From: Nematostella vectensis
Taxonomy: Eukaryota; Cnidaria; Anthozoa; Actiniaria; Edwardsiidae
Reading direction: 5' to 3'
DNA length: 64,000 nt
NCBI RefSeq assembly: GCF_932526225.1
Contig: NC_064041.1
Location: 13,577,451 to 13,641,450 of the forward strand
Both the position numbers and the translations under genes were made by a program. The stretch's first letter is position 1. Each line of letters starts with the position of its first letter. Below are positions 35,320 to 46,308 of the stretch, piece after piece. The notes under the pieces were generated by a model. The model worked only from the letters and a program-made list of their open reading frames with translations. It was not told where the DNA came from and did not search any database.

Positions 35320-38300
35320 ATGCACAAACTTCTGGTAAACCTGGTACTTTTTCACTTGTCAGTGATCGCTAAGGCTGATAAATGTGATCAGAAACAGTTG
35401 ACCCAATATGGCTTTTATTTGAAGAACCACAAATACGACGCGAAAAAGGTTAACAATCTTCTGGAGTGTTTGAAGCTCTGTAACACTGATCCGAAGTGTA
35501 TAACCATCAACTTCAGCTTGTTTGACAAGGAATGCGAGTTGAATGATGATAGTGGAATAGAATGGGACTTGGTGAAGCTACCACACTCAATCCACGGCAT
35601 TCTCAAAAAGGTGACAAAAAAGAATTAAGAACTTTAAAGTTAAATAGAAGCGATATTGAAGGAACATTTTTTTGCGCGTTCTTGTATATGCTATAGGTCA
35701 TAAAGATTTGTTCGTGTATGCTCAACAATGTTTTCTTCGTTTGTTTAATCATTTTATAGACAAAATACGACCAAAAAAGGGATTGAAAGTGTGTAAAAAA
35801 AGGTTTTATTTTTAATATTAATATAAATGTGTACGATACACAATTTTGTTAAGTATCATTAGGAATTACCCATCTTTGGAACTGAAAAACACATTAAGCT
35901 TTTAAAAAGCCCACAACGTTAAGTAAGGCGAACCGAGTGCAGGAAAATAGAAAGTATAACTTAACTACGCGGCATTTGATTGACGGAGTCGAGTCGAGAA
36001 TTTTAATTTAACTAAGTGTTGCGAAATCACCACATTTTCAGGTCGCGAAAATTTGATGTCATAATCTATAAAATAAGAAAATATTATGGCAAATTTAAAA
36101 ATCACCAGTCTAGGCCTCCATAACATAATAACATTTTTTTTAAAAGAAAGCGTCTTCGTGCTACCAACTGAAGAAATCCAACCCTCTTTTGAAGTCCGGT
36201 TATTATGACGTCATCGTCAAAGGAAAAAAGAGGAATGTGTACTGTGACATGGACAACTTTGGTAAGTTAACTACAAGACGGAAAGACAGACGAGGACAGA
36301 CGGGCAAATACGAAGGGGCAAGGGAAGGAAGAGAGAATTGAAGTGACGGACAGAGGGATGGACAGACGGTCAGACATATAAATCAGGTGGAATACAGACC
36401 GAAAAACGGTCTTTTTAAATGTTGTTACACATTTTCCAGGTGGTGGATGGAGTCTGGTGGTGTCAATCAGTAAATCAAGCCACGCCCATTTGCAAAGCTC
36501 CGAGATAGATTGCCAAGACGTTTTAAAGTGTGTGCCATTTCCTGAATCTCCCTTCCCGGCCAAGAAGCTTTCAGATGAGGACATCCGAGCATTGGCGAGT
36601 GACGGTGAAGGTATGGATCAAGCGGAAATAGTTTCTTTCTTTTTTTTTCAATTTGATTTTCTAAGGGGTGTTCTCTTGTTTTCTTCAGGAACCTTTCGTG
36701 TTGATGTTGTTAACGGGCCAGCGACCAACAATTTTTCAATTTTCTATCAGGTAAGTAGTCTTAAAAGAATGCCTATCACGCCGTCGCTTTACCCTCGGAA
36801 TTCTGGTTTTCGATGGTCATTTTACAAATCAACTCACCATTTCCAGCTTTGGAGGTGAGCGGTCCTGTATCGCGGGGTCCGGATCGTAGGATACCGGACC
36901 TCAAGAGAGCCAATTAGAGCGCGCAATTTGATGGATACCGGACCCCGAAAAAAATAAAAAGACATATTATAGTCTGAACCCAATTTGAAATATTGAGGCA
37001 GGGACTATTGTCTAGTCACTTGAAATTTTCTTGTAAGTAGATACTTCACCTAAGCAACAGCAAAGGAGTAGCTGATTGACATTCTTTAGAGAGAAAAAAA
37101 CAAGCTCTTTTTTCTAGTGGGGGATGGGGGGGGACTGCGGATATTACATGGAGGGTCTTCATTATGCTTCGGGGTTAAAGTCTTTGCCTGTATAACCTTT
37201 GTGTATAGATGTCCAGGATTATTTTTTGGGTGTGAAGTTTCTATCCTTGGCGTTCTGGGTATAGAATTCGCAGGGTATGGCAATCCCTGTGGGATTTTTT
37301 TCTCATATTTATATTTTTATAACAGATTCCTTCTGGAGCTCAAAACTTTAACTCCTCCTGCAGTGGGGCTACATGCATGGGAACTGGTTGTGTTGGCGCG
37401 GAGTATGTGAAACGAAAATTAAAACACAGACATATGAACAACAATAGCAAGAAAATACATCTAAAACCAAAATAATATATAACGTATTATGATAGTCTTC
37501 ACGCCTGCAGCATCAAAACCAACAGCAAAATCAACATTTAAAACAACGGCTATAATAAAAGCCACCACAGTTTAGAAACAACATATGCAGAGGGAACAGT
37601 TTCCTTGAGGCCAACAGCAGCAATAATAATCAACAACAAATGTCAACGACGACAACAACCTATCAACGACATGGCGAAAACATTTTCTCAATTGATTTTT
37701 CCTCGTCTATAAAAATTGACTAGATCTATTTTAATCTCAGATGCCCACGAATAATCATTTCATACTCGCAACCTTATGTGTGGGAGTCGAATTGCAAGGG
37801 AACCGACGTTGGATATTTAATCGCTACCCCAAACCATAAAGGTGAGTGAAATATCAAATCTCATTACTTAGTATAAGACTTTAGGGGTGATCGGACACGA
37901 CTTTATGTCCTAAGTCCCATAGGGCCTGCCGCACTTCTGTTTGCGCATCGTGTCCCTCCCCAATACAAGGCCTGCTACAGCTTTGAATCGGGAAATTAGA
38001 AATGGCAACTCATATCTCTATTGTATTATCTTCAAGCCCGAGTTTCAGGCCTTTATTCGTTCCCTTTGAAGTATATACCGGGAAACGATTAAGCCAGATA
38101 CTTAAAAACCTTCATGTTCGGGGTCCAGAATTCGGACCTATTCTGATTGGCTAGTAAAAAAAATATAGGGGTTTGGACGGAGCAGGAGGATGGGTACTTA
38201 GTCCCCGCCATTTTTTCGAGGCGGTCCACTTTCTGGACCGGACCGCCGCCTTTGCGTTAGGCTTCCTTCATTTTTAATTAGTTATCTCCACCGCGTTAGT

Positions 38301-39332
38301 CGTTACTTAGATTTATATTCTTGTATGTATATCATGATTTTTGTTTTGCTTTACATAAATACTGTTTATCATTTGATCTTTGATCTTTTGATTGTGCTAC
38401 CAGGCGAGTCGTTGAAACGGGACAATTTTGATGAGAGCCGATGTATTTTGACGACAGCGGCTTGAAAAGGGGCGCCAGGCGTCGCGTCTAATATTTGTGT
38501 CAGGCGTAGTTTTATTTTTCCTCTCTCCAATTAAGAAAAATAAAATCGCCTGACGCTCAAACTTATCATTTTATTTTTGATTTTTCTAGTTTTCGATGGT
38601 CACGACAATTCTGAATGTGGCTCTTCCTGGTATTCTTCTAAATTTACACTTTATGGTACGATAAGCTTTAAATTGAACTATTTTTTAAGGAATAATTAAA
38701 ACACATCACAAAAAATGCAGTTCAGTGGTATATATTGGGTTTATTTGGATATAAAGTTCCCTTCCGTCTAACGTAGTGAGTGGATAGCCTGATTTTCATC
38801 CGTGGCCTGGGGCCTTTGTTTCACTGCACAACGTAGGCCCAGGCCCCGGCTGAAAATCAGGCTAAGGGAGTTGTGTTTGGGGGCTGGGGGTGACCCTGTG
38901 CTTTTCCCTAGACACGCCCCTAGTATCAAAGGTATCAATTCAATCCACTTGTTATAGACATCGAGTTGAAATGGCCTCATATACGTAAAATGTAGTGGTT
39001 TGCAACTGCAGCATTTTTTAGATTTTGTACCAAAATCTCTTAAATTAGGATTCATTTGCACGTGCATCGCGCCTCCCCGATAAGTAATATCTAATATCCA
39101 TTACAGAATTCACAAACTAGAAGTAATGGTGATTTTGTTGGTCACAGATCAGATCGATCCATGCTTTGAAAGGGCTATAAATGGGTTTCAATTTGAACAA
39201 TTATTGAAAACAATTACCCGCGTTGGGCTTAACTTATCTCTTTATTATTAATTTTTAGGTGTGCGCGCCCTTTATGGCTACATCACGCCTGGCATCTTCG
39301 AAGAAAGAGAAGGTGTCCTGTTCGTAAAGTGA
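35320..39332 (+). CDS. Secreted PAN/apple plus fibrinogen-like domain protein
   Basis: Predicted extracellular protein, probably carbohydrate- or matrix-binding by family analogy. Seven exons in phase: 35320-35610, 36147-36261, 36440-36610, 36689-36750, 37724-37841, 38590-38655 and 39259-39332, giving 298 residues. Residues 1-19 form a signal peptide (MHKLLVNLVLFHLSVIAKA). Residues 22 to about 93 have the six-cysteine look of an apple/PAN domain (CLKLC, KCITINF, KECEL). From Cys102 the start of a fibrinogen-related domain is clear: SGYYDVIVKGKKRNVYCDM, then GGGWSLVVSIS at 136-146. The C-terminal half (WESNC, FDGHDNSECGSSWYSS, EREGVLFVK) fits the same superfamily, including intelectin-like cnidarian proteins. 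The acceptor of exon 5 at 37723 was chosen because the next AG gives a stop. The gene lies inside what would be intron 5 of NT5C1A unit A. Confidence 0.85.
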
Positions 39333-40189
39333 CGGAACACAGTTAGACTAAAGACTGGCTAAGAGTGGGGTCTACTAAAATATCATATATATATATCGCT
39401 TAAGCTCCCGAACCAAAATACCCCAGGTTCCACACTAAATAGCGCATAAGCAATCTCGAAATAGAGAAGGAAGTGTCACACCTTATAAACAAGTTCATGA
39501 AAGGTCAAATTCTGTCCCAGCACTGTAGAGGTAGAGTTCAACTTTGTTGTGCAGAGCAGGAAACTCTTAGCAGATCTTTTTTTTCGAAAACCGAAATCGT
39601 CGCTCGTGGGGGGGGGGGGGGGGATTTCTCATCTTTTGTCACTCGAATCCATAAGATAGCGGCCATGAGCTACGATTTCGGGTTTTCTAGGGTTTTTCTC
39701 GCCGAAATCAGCATCTAAAGCCTACCAAGAGACCATGATCTCATCATGGTCTCTTGGTCCTACAGGTAGGCTACACATCCTTTGGAGTTGACTATTCGCT
39801 TAAAAAAAACGGAGGCAATTTCTCTTTCTAATATTTATTAATCCTTCAAAGAAAATAGCAAAGAAGGTTGCAAAGTAAGTTATGTCTTTACATGCCATCA
39901 ATTAAAAAATTAATAATGGTAGGGGGACTGTTGTTGGAATCCATGGTTGTATTATTTACTTTTACGAGATGTACTTTTTACGAGATGTACTTTCTAATTC
40001 TTTACTTCTGCCTTGTAAAGTTAATAAAGTATTTGTATCAGCACCACAGGGAGTCTGATGTAATTTTTAGGATTCATATTTTTTTTTTTTTTTTGCTTTT
40101 TTTAATTAGAGTTTTGTCGGGGTTGAAGTATTTACCTGGATCTTTTTTTCTTGGGGGTAGGGGTGGGAGGGGAGAAACATATTGTACAG
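39333..40189. other. Intergenic DNA after the fibrinogen-like gene
   Basis: Contains the presumed 3' untranslated region, a short TA repeat near 39388, a G tract at 39609-39623 and the palindrome at 39725-39757. No gene is seen. Confidence 0.45.
39725..39757. repeat. Perfect 33-bp palindrome made of two transposon ends
   Basis: CCAAGAGACCATGAT, three bases, then the exact inverse. The arm matches the terminal repeat of the element at 33243-34391. It looks like an extreme internal deletion or an excision footprint of that family. Confidence 0.7.
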
Positions 40190-40440
40190 GGCGTGAAAAA
40201 TACTTTTCTGTAAAAGTATTAAGCAGAAGATAATACATAGTTCAACTCACAAAGATACTGCTGACGGGGCATGGTAAGCAATCGTGGCGTTTTATACGCT
40301 GATATGTTTATTTATTTGATACCCATGAGGCATTGCGGGTGGATATATTGATTCTCCTCCGAGTTCAACCTTGATACAAGATCACAGGTAGCCTAGGCTC
40401 ACGGCGAGTGTAAAAGGTCTATTTCAGAGTTTGTATGAGC
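40190..40440 (+). repeat. Diverged duplicate of the 34.8-kb upstream region
   Basis: Blocks match the sequence upstream of the PAN/fibrinogen-like gene in the same order and orientation (for example AAGATACTGCTGACGGGGCA and the GGCATTGCGGGTGGATA block). No signal-peptide exon follows, so it appears to be a duplicated regulatory stretch or the front of a lost paralogue. Confidence 0.55.
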
Positions 40441-40749
40441 GATCTGAGCTCGTTCAAATCATTTGATGATATCACTGGTCGGTTTCTTAAATCCCTCAAA
40501 AAATGTAATCGCGAGCAAGGCCGAAAGTCTCTAGATCCTCGGTCATACCGCCAATACCGTATTCCTAGTTTCCTTTTGCAGCCCTTTAGCAGCCATCAAA
40601 TTTGGCGGTGGCAAAGTAAGGGACTTACCACTTTTGGGCCTATACTTGAAAAGTGGATCATTGATCGTTTGTCCTTCGTTGGGACCACTGTTGTAAAAGC
40701 GGAAGTTGAAATCAAGACTCCTGGATTTTTTTTTTCTTATATCTCATTT

Positions 40750-41060
40750 CTCTTTAGTCTGCTTAGCAGCAGTGGATTAAGAGTTGTAATTTGGAGATTA
40801 AAAGCGAGTGTGGTTTGAGAGTTGTTTTGAAGATGAAAAGCGAGTGTGATTTAAGAGTTGTAATTTGGAGATGAAAAGCGAGTGTAATTTGGGAGTAGAA
40901 TTTTGAAGATGAAAAACGAGCTTGGTTTGTGTGTTGTAATTTGAAGTTAAAAAGCGCCAAAGCGAGAGCAATAGAGAAGTTGAAAAGCAAAAGCGTTGAG
41001 TGACTTGCGAGAATGACTTACGAGCTCAAAAGCGAGAGCGCAATTTTATGTTGACTAAAA
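40750..41060 (+). repeat. Degenerate repeat with AAAAGCGAG blocks
   Basis: Repeated imperfect units of about 50-55 bp containing AAAAGCGAGTGT and GAGTTGTAATTTG. Units vary too much for a fixed consensus. No coding function recognised. Confidence 0.5.
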
Positions 41061-41164
41061 AATAGAACGACTTGGGAGTTTGTTTTTGTTTTTCAAGTTG
41101 TAGTCCGATATTGGAGAGCGATTTCAAAGTAAGAATTCGTAATAACTGATTGCAATTTGTTGCC

Positions 41165-41300
41165 ATATATCAGTGCCCCTCTTTGAGAAATATACTGGTT
41201 CTGCCCCTCTTGACAAGGGATTTACATTGTGGGAGTTAAATGATGCTCATTGCGGCCATTATATGCCAAAGTCACAACTACAAAGTGCTTCAAAAATTAT
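41165..41300 (+). repeat. Dispersed repeat also found at 59045-59165
   Basis: A block of about 125 bp (TGCCCCTCTTTGA, ACTGGTTCTGCCCCTCTTG, GTGGGAGTTAAATGATGCTC) is shared with an intron of YPEL5 in the opposite gene orientation. It is probably part of an interspersed element. Confidence 0.6.
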
Positions 41301-41863
41301 ATTTCCTGTACTAACGTCCGCTGGAAAGAATCCATTTCCATGGAGACAGAGATTAGAGGGCAATTATTTTCACATCCTCGCGGATCCAGGGCGTCGACGT
41401 CACAGGCGCGAGAACGAGTCGGAACAAGGCCGGCGAAGGGGGAGGGTTAACTCTTAATTTTAATTCCTTCCTTGGACTGTTTCATATTTTTAAAATATCG
41501 CATATTTTTGGAGGCTGTTTTAGAAAAAGCATCCCTCCCTAAAAAAACGGGCCCATCGGTATGTTTAAAAACTTTATTTCAGTGTATAACATCAAACAAC
41601 TCTATTGGTCTCCTTAATAAGGTTAACATTTGCTGCCAAAATTTCGCTATTAAGACAACAAGAGACCAGTTTGCAGAGTTTCTACCTTTTATCGTTAAAC
41701 TTAATGTGTTTTCTTTTTTCGTTTACTTTGCGTTAGATCCTTAAAATTAAGCGCGCAAACGCTAAAGTGATGTGGCGCTTCCTTATCGCCATGCTGTTGG
41801 AGTCAAACGTAAAAATTGTTGTAGCATAAACTATAGAAGAATTTCTGCGTAAGATTAAATTCG

Positions 41864-42060
41864 AGGGCAATTATTTCCACATCCTCGGGAACCCAGGGCG
41901 TCGACGTCACAGGCGCGAGAGCGAGTCGGGACAAGGCCGGCGGGGGGGGGGGGGGAGGGGTGGGTGGCGGGGGAGAAGACCACTCCCCTTCCGCCGCCTT
42001 ATTGTCGCAACTCGTCACGCTGACCTTGGCGCCCTGTGTACCCGAGGATGTTATTTCAAC
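41864..42060. mobile_element. Short MITE with CATCCTCGGG ends
   Basis: The left end reads ATCCTCGGGAACCCAGGGCG and the right end reads the inverse with few changes. A left-half copy (with CGTCGACGTCACAGGCGCGAG) lies at 41363-41450. Interior noncoding with a G run. Confidence 0.6.
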
Positions 42061-42286
42061 TACAGCCTTAATATTCGAAATAACGATAATACGAAAAACT
42101 AAATCAACACAAGGTTGAAAAAGTATACGCCTCTGTGAAACAGAGTAGTTGCGCTGACGTTTCGAGCCTTAGCCGTTCGTCAGAGCAAAAAAAAAAACGC
42201 AAACGTCACAGAGGCGTTCTACATCTACATTGGGGGGGGGCTTGCACAGGGGGTACCCATTAGGCAATAAATACGCTCAACATACT

Positions 42287-42486
42287 TTTGCAACCTTGTG
42301 TTGATTTATAGCTTCTCTACCCTAGCTTGTCTGTAGTCGTTCTAGCTATACGAATAACTGTAGTTTATATAAGAGTATAACATTTGTGTCTATTGCTATA
42401 GGGTCCTCTAAAACGCTTTGCGAAGGCACTTGGACGTATGCAAAAGAAGTTTGAACGCGCCCAATCAGAGCCTACATTGTAACATC
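42287..42486 (+). pseudogene. NT5C1A exon 6 fragment of unit A
   Basis: Matches 55533-55743: the end of intron 5, the acceptor GCTATAG, and the first part of exon 6 from 42402. A 16-bp deletion after GTTTGAACGC shifts the frame. The match ends abruptly at AACATC, where MRPS18B-derived sequence starts. Weak homology further left (41473-41520 to 55489-55532) shows that more of intron 5 was once continuous. Confidence 0.9.
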
Positions 42487-43404
42487 TGCAGTACTATGAA
42501 AAATTAGTCACAAGTTTACAAGTGAGAACAGAGTGACTGCACATCCATTGCTTGTCTCTTGTATAATACAGTATCACCGCTCTTTATTATAGAAGTGAAA
42601 CCAGCCTGGGCTGGGTATAGGAGAAATCATAAAGGCCAAATTCCACCGAAGGTAAGTATGTAAAGAGATCAAGTTCATATCAACAAGTATTTGGGACCAT
42701 GTTTGGAATCTAGTTGCCTTATTTCTTACAATAGTTAGCCTTAGTGATCTTGTAAATCCTAGCGACGGCTGGAAATTGAGCCTATCCATGTATAGACAGA
42801 GCTCGACATTTTCTAATATGACATTTGCAGCTTTTATTCTTATTTTTGGCACAATAAGATTCCTTATTCAGTATCCGGTTCAGTTATTTGAAATCTAGTG
42901 GCTTTATGTATTTGTAATCTAGTATAAATAGTAAAGAACTCAAGCATTATTTACAGTCTTTTGTCATAGTTGACCAGTTACATGATTCAGCTCTGCGGTG
43001 TCATTTAGTGCTTGTTTCTTTTGTATTCTCTGTGCAGTCTTGGACTGTTACAATATGTGGTTTTTAAGTCATAAATATTTTATTTTTCAGAGAACAAGAC
43101 TGCGTTGTACAACAGTAAGTTTTTAAGCAGATTATATCAGGAGGTAGGATGAAGTAAAGGAAACTAGACAGGCCTTCCAGAATTACTCACTGATGCATAA
43201 TTTCCTTCTCAGTTCATATTTTGGGTAAAACACATAATTAAAAAAAAAACACTAATGGAAGGTTAGTTTCTTCATACATCTATCTTTACACAAATGTTGA
43301 TGTCTAACTTTCCATGATTTTTTTGCCAAAATATGAGGAAAACACAAAATTGTTGAGATTTGAAAACTACTAGTTATTCAAAGCGAAAGTTTTGCAAACT
43401 GGGC
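42486..43404 (+). pseudogene. MRPS18B fragment with exons 4 and 5
   Basis: Nearly identical to 11510-12565 apart from a deletion of about 140 bp in intron 4. It includes exon 4 (42596-42653, KPAWAGYRRNHKG) and exon 5 (TRLRCTT, about 43091-43114) with their splice sites. No start or stop exons. It ends abruptly at TGGGC, where a GC-rich island begins. Confidence 0.93.
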
Positions 43405-44007
43405 GGGGGGGACTGGGGGGTTTCATAGAAACGAGTGGGAGGCGCGGATCGCCCCTCCGGGCCTCCCAGCCCCGTCTTAGGCTTGGGAGGCGCGAATCCC
43501 CCCTCCGACCCCCACGCGCTTCTTCTCCACATTCATTTGATCGAAGAGATGCACCGCCTTGCGCATTTCTGTAGTTTCAATCGTACCCTGTGCGGCGGTG
43601 CTTGAATTGCTCCCAATCCCCCAGTTTGGTCGTTCAATCATGCTTGTTTTCATGACTTCGAACTTCTCTCGGGATTCCTCTGCTAAGGCAGCAATGATAG
43701 GGCGATGCCATTGAGGGGTTCGAACGAATACGGCGATGAGTACTATCATGTATTTCTTTTATCGAACGCTCGATCATCGGCCACAGGTCTACGATTTCAT
43801 GGCAGTCCTTGTTTGCCACAGAAGCCTCCTGTTTCCGAAATACTGCAAGGTGCACCTCCAACGGCTCCGTAAGGGCAGCCCCCTCCCCGTGCCGTGCAGG
43901 ATCTGCGGCATAGGGACTCAGTCGGAGACGCCGTTGTGCCGCCCCTGCGGAGCGAATCGTGAAGGGCAGAGGATGCGTGGCGTCGAGAGGCGCGCTCGGG
44001 GATGGTT

Positions 44008-44287
44008 CGCACTCGTCCTGTCTGACATCGCAGCCCGCGGTACGGGCAATTAGAGACTGGGTGGCACAAGGCATACCCAAACGCTCGTCCTGTCTGACAT
44101 CGCGGCCCGCGATACGGGCGGTTAGAGACTGGGTGGCACAAGGCATACCCAAACGCTCGTCCTGTCTGACATCGCGGCCCGCGATACGGGCGGTTAGAGA
44201 CTGGGTGGCACAAGTCATACCCAAACACTCGTCCCGCCGGTTGTGATACGGGCAGTTAGAGACTGGGTGGCACAAGGTGTGCCCAAA
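44008..44287. repeat. 72-bp tandem repeat, about 3.8 units
   Basis: Unit of 72 bp (24 codons) containing CGCTCGTCCTGTCTGACATC and GGTTAGAGACTGGGTGGCAC, within the GC-rich island. Unit length preserves frame on both strands, which creates long repetitive reading frames. Confidence 0.85.
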
Positions 44288-44569
44288 CATGGACGCTTAC
44301 ATACAGGAGGTTCTATGGAGGCTGAGCCCTTGGGAAGTTTGGCGTGCAGAGCGGTCACTCCCTGGTAGCCACCTCTGGCGTAGTATATAGGACGAAGGAA
44401 CGCATCGAGTTCTTCGTCGGACATGCGCTTCGCCGCCATTACGTGTCGGCAATAATGTATCGCGATGCATTGCGACAGGTGTATCAGTCTCCAACAGGCG
44501 GTTGCCGTCTGCTCGGGCAGTGCCGAGGTGGTCTTTCTGAGGCCGGTCTGCAATCATCTGCAATCATCT

Positions 44570-44616
44570 TATACGTATACGTATACGTATACGCGCACGT
44601 ATACGCATGCGCGCAG
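44570..44616. repeat. Alternating purine-pyrimidine TATACG repeat
   Basis: Several TATACG units followed by GCGCACG and GCATGCGCGC. It is strictly alternating over most of its length and largely self-complementary, a classic Z-DNA or cruciform-prone tract. Confidence 0.75.
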
Positions 44617-45532
44617 CATGGAAATAGGCCGCCTAGATGCAGCGCCGGAACGGCAGCTACATCACAGCAAGCGGCTAGCTGTGTAGCCGATGGAAAGAGC
44701 GCCGGCGCCAACTCGGCGTTTTTCTGCGTTTTGCTGGGGATGTAGTAGTCGGACAGCTCAGGAGCCCGCATCGACTCCAGGGATTGCTTTGGCCGGGCCT
44801 GGTTGTAGAGTTTGAGCGCGGCCCTGCGGGCGGAGTCACGCCGTCGGTACCTTCGGTAGCAACTGGATCGGTAGCCCGCTGGTTAACAGCTGGCGTACGA
44901 GTGAACGCGGCGGCTAGCTCCCTCTACGTGTGTAGAGGCCGATCAATGACACTAGAAGACCAGCGACCCCGATAACCGAGCTAGCCGACCGGCAGAGTTG
45001 CTTTCCGGGACTGGTGTGTGTATGCCTACGGCGCGCGCGCGCAAGCCCTCGCGTCCCTGCGGCTCGCTACCGACCGGCGACCCAACGTGTTGCACCACAC
45101 GAAGTGTCTCTTTCCTCGCTCTGTTAAGTCGGTTCCACTCTGCCAAGCGCCTTCCAGCTTCGACTCGCCCAGGGTGTTTAGGTCGATTCGCGGGTGGTTC
45201 GGGGCTTGTGATTCTCTCCGCGTACGGAGAAGGCGTACGTGCAGGTTCATGAGCAGCTTGTTCCGCAGCTTGTTTGTCAGGTTCCGCGAGATGCTGGGCA
45301 CTAGTACTTCCTTGAGGTTCCTCCATTTGTGATGCAACTACTTGGTTGCTGAAGAAGTGGCAAGCTTTCAAATGAACATCTGCTCTGGGATGGCAGACTC
45401 GCCACTGTGCGTTTGCGGGCAAACCACTGGTGAGTCCGCGACTGCTAAGTCGTGTTGACACCGCGTGTCAGCGCTTGCCGTTCCGGCGGTGTTCACTTGA
45501 CGTGCTACGTGTAACGCCCCGACGGCTAAAGC

Positions 45533-45930
45533 GCAGTGATTTTGAGAGGCAAGTTCTTTAATTTCATCTCCCATACATCTCTTCTATAATTACATCTCCC
45601 ATACATCTCTTCTATAATTACATCTCCCATACATCTCTTCTATAATTACATCTCCCATACATCTCTTCTATAATTACATCTCCCATACATCTCTTCTTTA
45701 ATTACATCTCCCATACATCTCTTCTATAATTACATCCTCCATACATCTCTTCTATAATTACATCTCCCATACACCTCTTCTATAATTACATCTCCCATAC
45801 ATCTCTTCTATAATTACATCTCCCATACATCTCTTCTTTAATTACATCTCCCATACATCTCTTCTTTAATTACATCTCCCATGCATCTCTTCTATAATTA
45901 CATCTCCCATACACCTCTTCTATAATTTCA
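45533..45930. repeat. Second 28-bp satellite array, about 13 units
   Basis: Begins with the same head (GCAGTGATTTTGAGAGGCAA) as the large array at 16741 and has the same 28-bp unit with the same TTTAATT and CACCTCT variants. It corresponds to the large array in the duplicated unit and shows a more than tenfold difference in copy number. Confidence 0.96.
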
Positions 45931-46308
45931 GTTTAAAGGGCCCTACCCCTGGGAGTTCCACGGCACCATTATTATTCCCTCATTTTTCGAAAGAATTGGT
46001 ATCTTTGCAATACAAATGGTTTTAGTTTACCTATTCTATGTGAGTTGCACATGTAGGAAATGAATGGAGGAGATCGCCATTTATTGGACCATGGTACGTA
46101 TTTCCGGTCAAAATTCCCCGTGTCCTTTAGGGGAATACCCCAATTGTCACGTGACTAAGAAAACGCTTTTCATTTCGGCGCTTGTGGTGCTTGGTCCGAG
46201 AACTCGACTCTTCGTCCTTTAGCGAGGATATTTGCATCAAAAGCCTGCCGTAGTATCGTACCTAAGTCTGCTTTACGAGAAAATAGTGGATCAAGCCTTA
46301 TACGTGGA
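45931..46308 (+). promoter_or_regulatory. Upstream region and leader of NT5C1A copy B
   Basis: Unique sequence between the satellite and the first ATG. The frame upstream of the ATG is open back to a TAA near 46157 but has no other ATG, so 46309 is the first possible start. Copy A has lost everything left of the point matching 46263. Confidence 0.5.

Larger units (their letters stand above)
43405..45532 (-). mobile_element. GC-rich island with degraded minus-strand reading frames
   Basis: About 2.1 kb of much higher GC content than its flanks, with sharp edges. Minus-strand frames include a segment with RVEAGRRLAEWNRLNRARKE (within 44952-45461), and MSDEELDAFLRPIYYARGGY followed by QGVTALHAKLP (within 44215-44553). 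The latter resembles the N-terminus of Maverick/Polinton-type integrases, where an IYY..GG..AL pattern is common. Further left is MIERSIKEIHDSTHRRIR in a shifted frame. No intact gene, so a dead large DNA transposon fragment is the best guess. Transfer from a GC-rich organism is the alternative. Confidence 0.45.

Noticed and set aside
40435-40818. 127-codon frame beginning MSDLSSFKSF
   Set aside because: No homology, no splice partner, and it runs into a degenerate repeat.
43392-43574. Plus-strand frame at the left edge of the GC-rich island
   Set aside because: Derived from a short direct repeat (GGGAGGCGCG units) and without similarity to any family.
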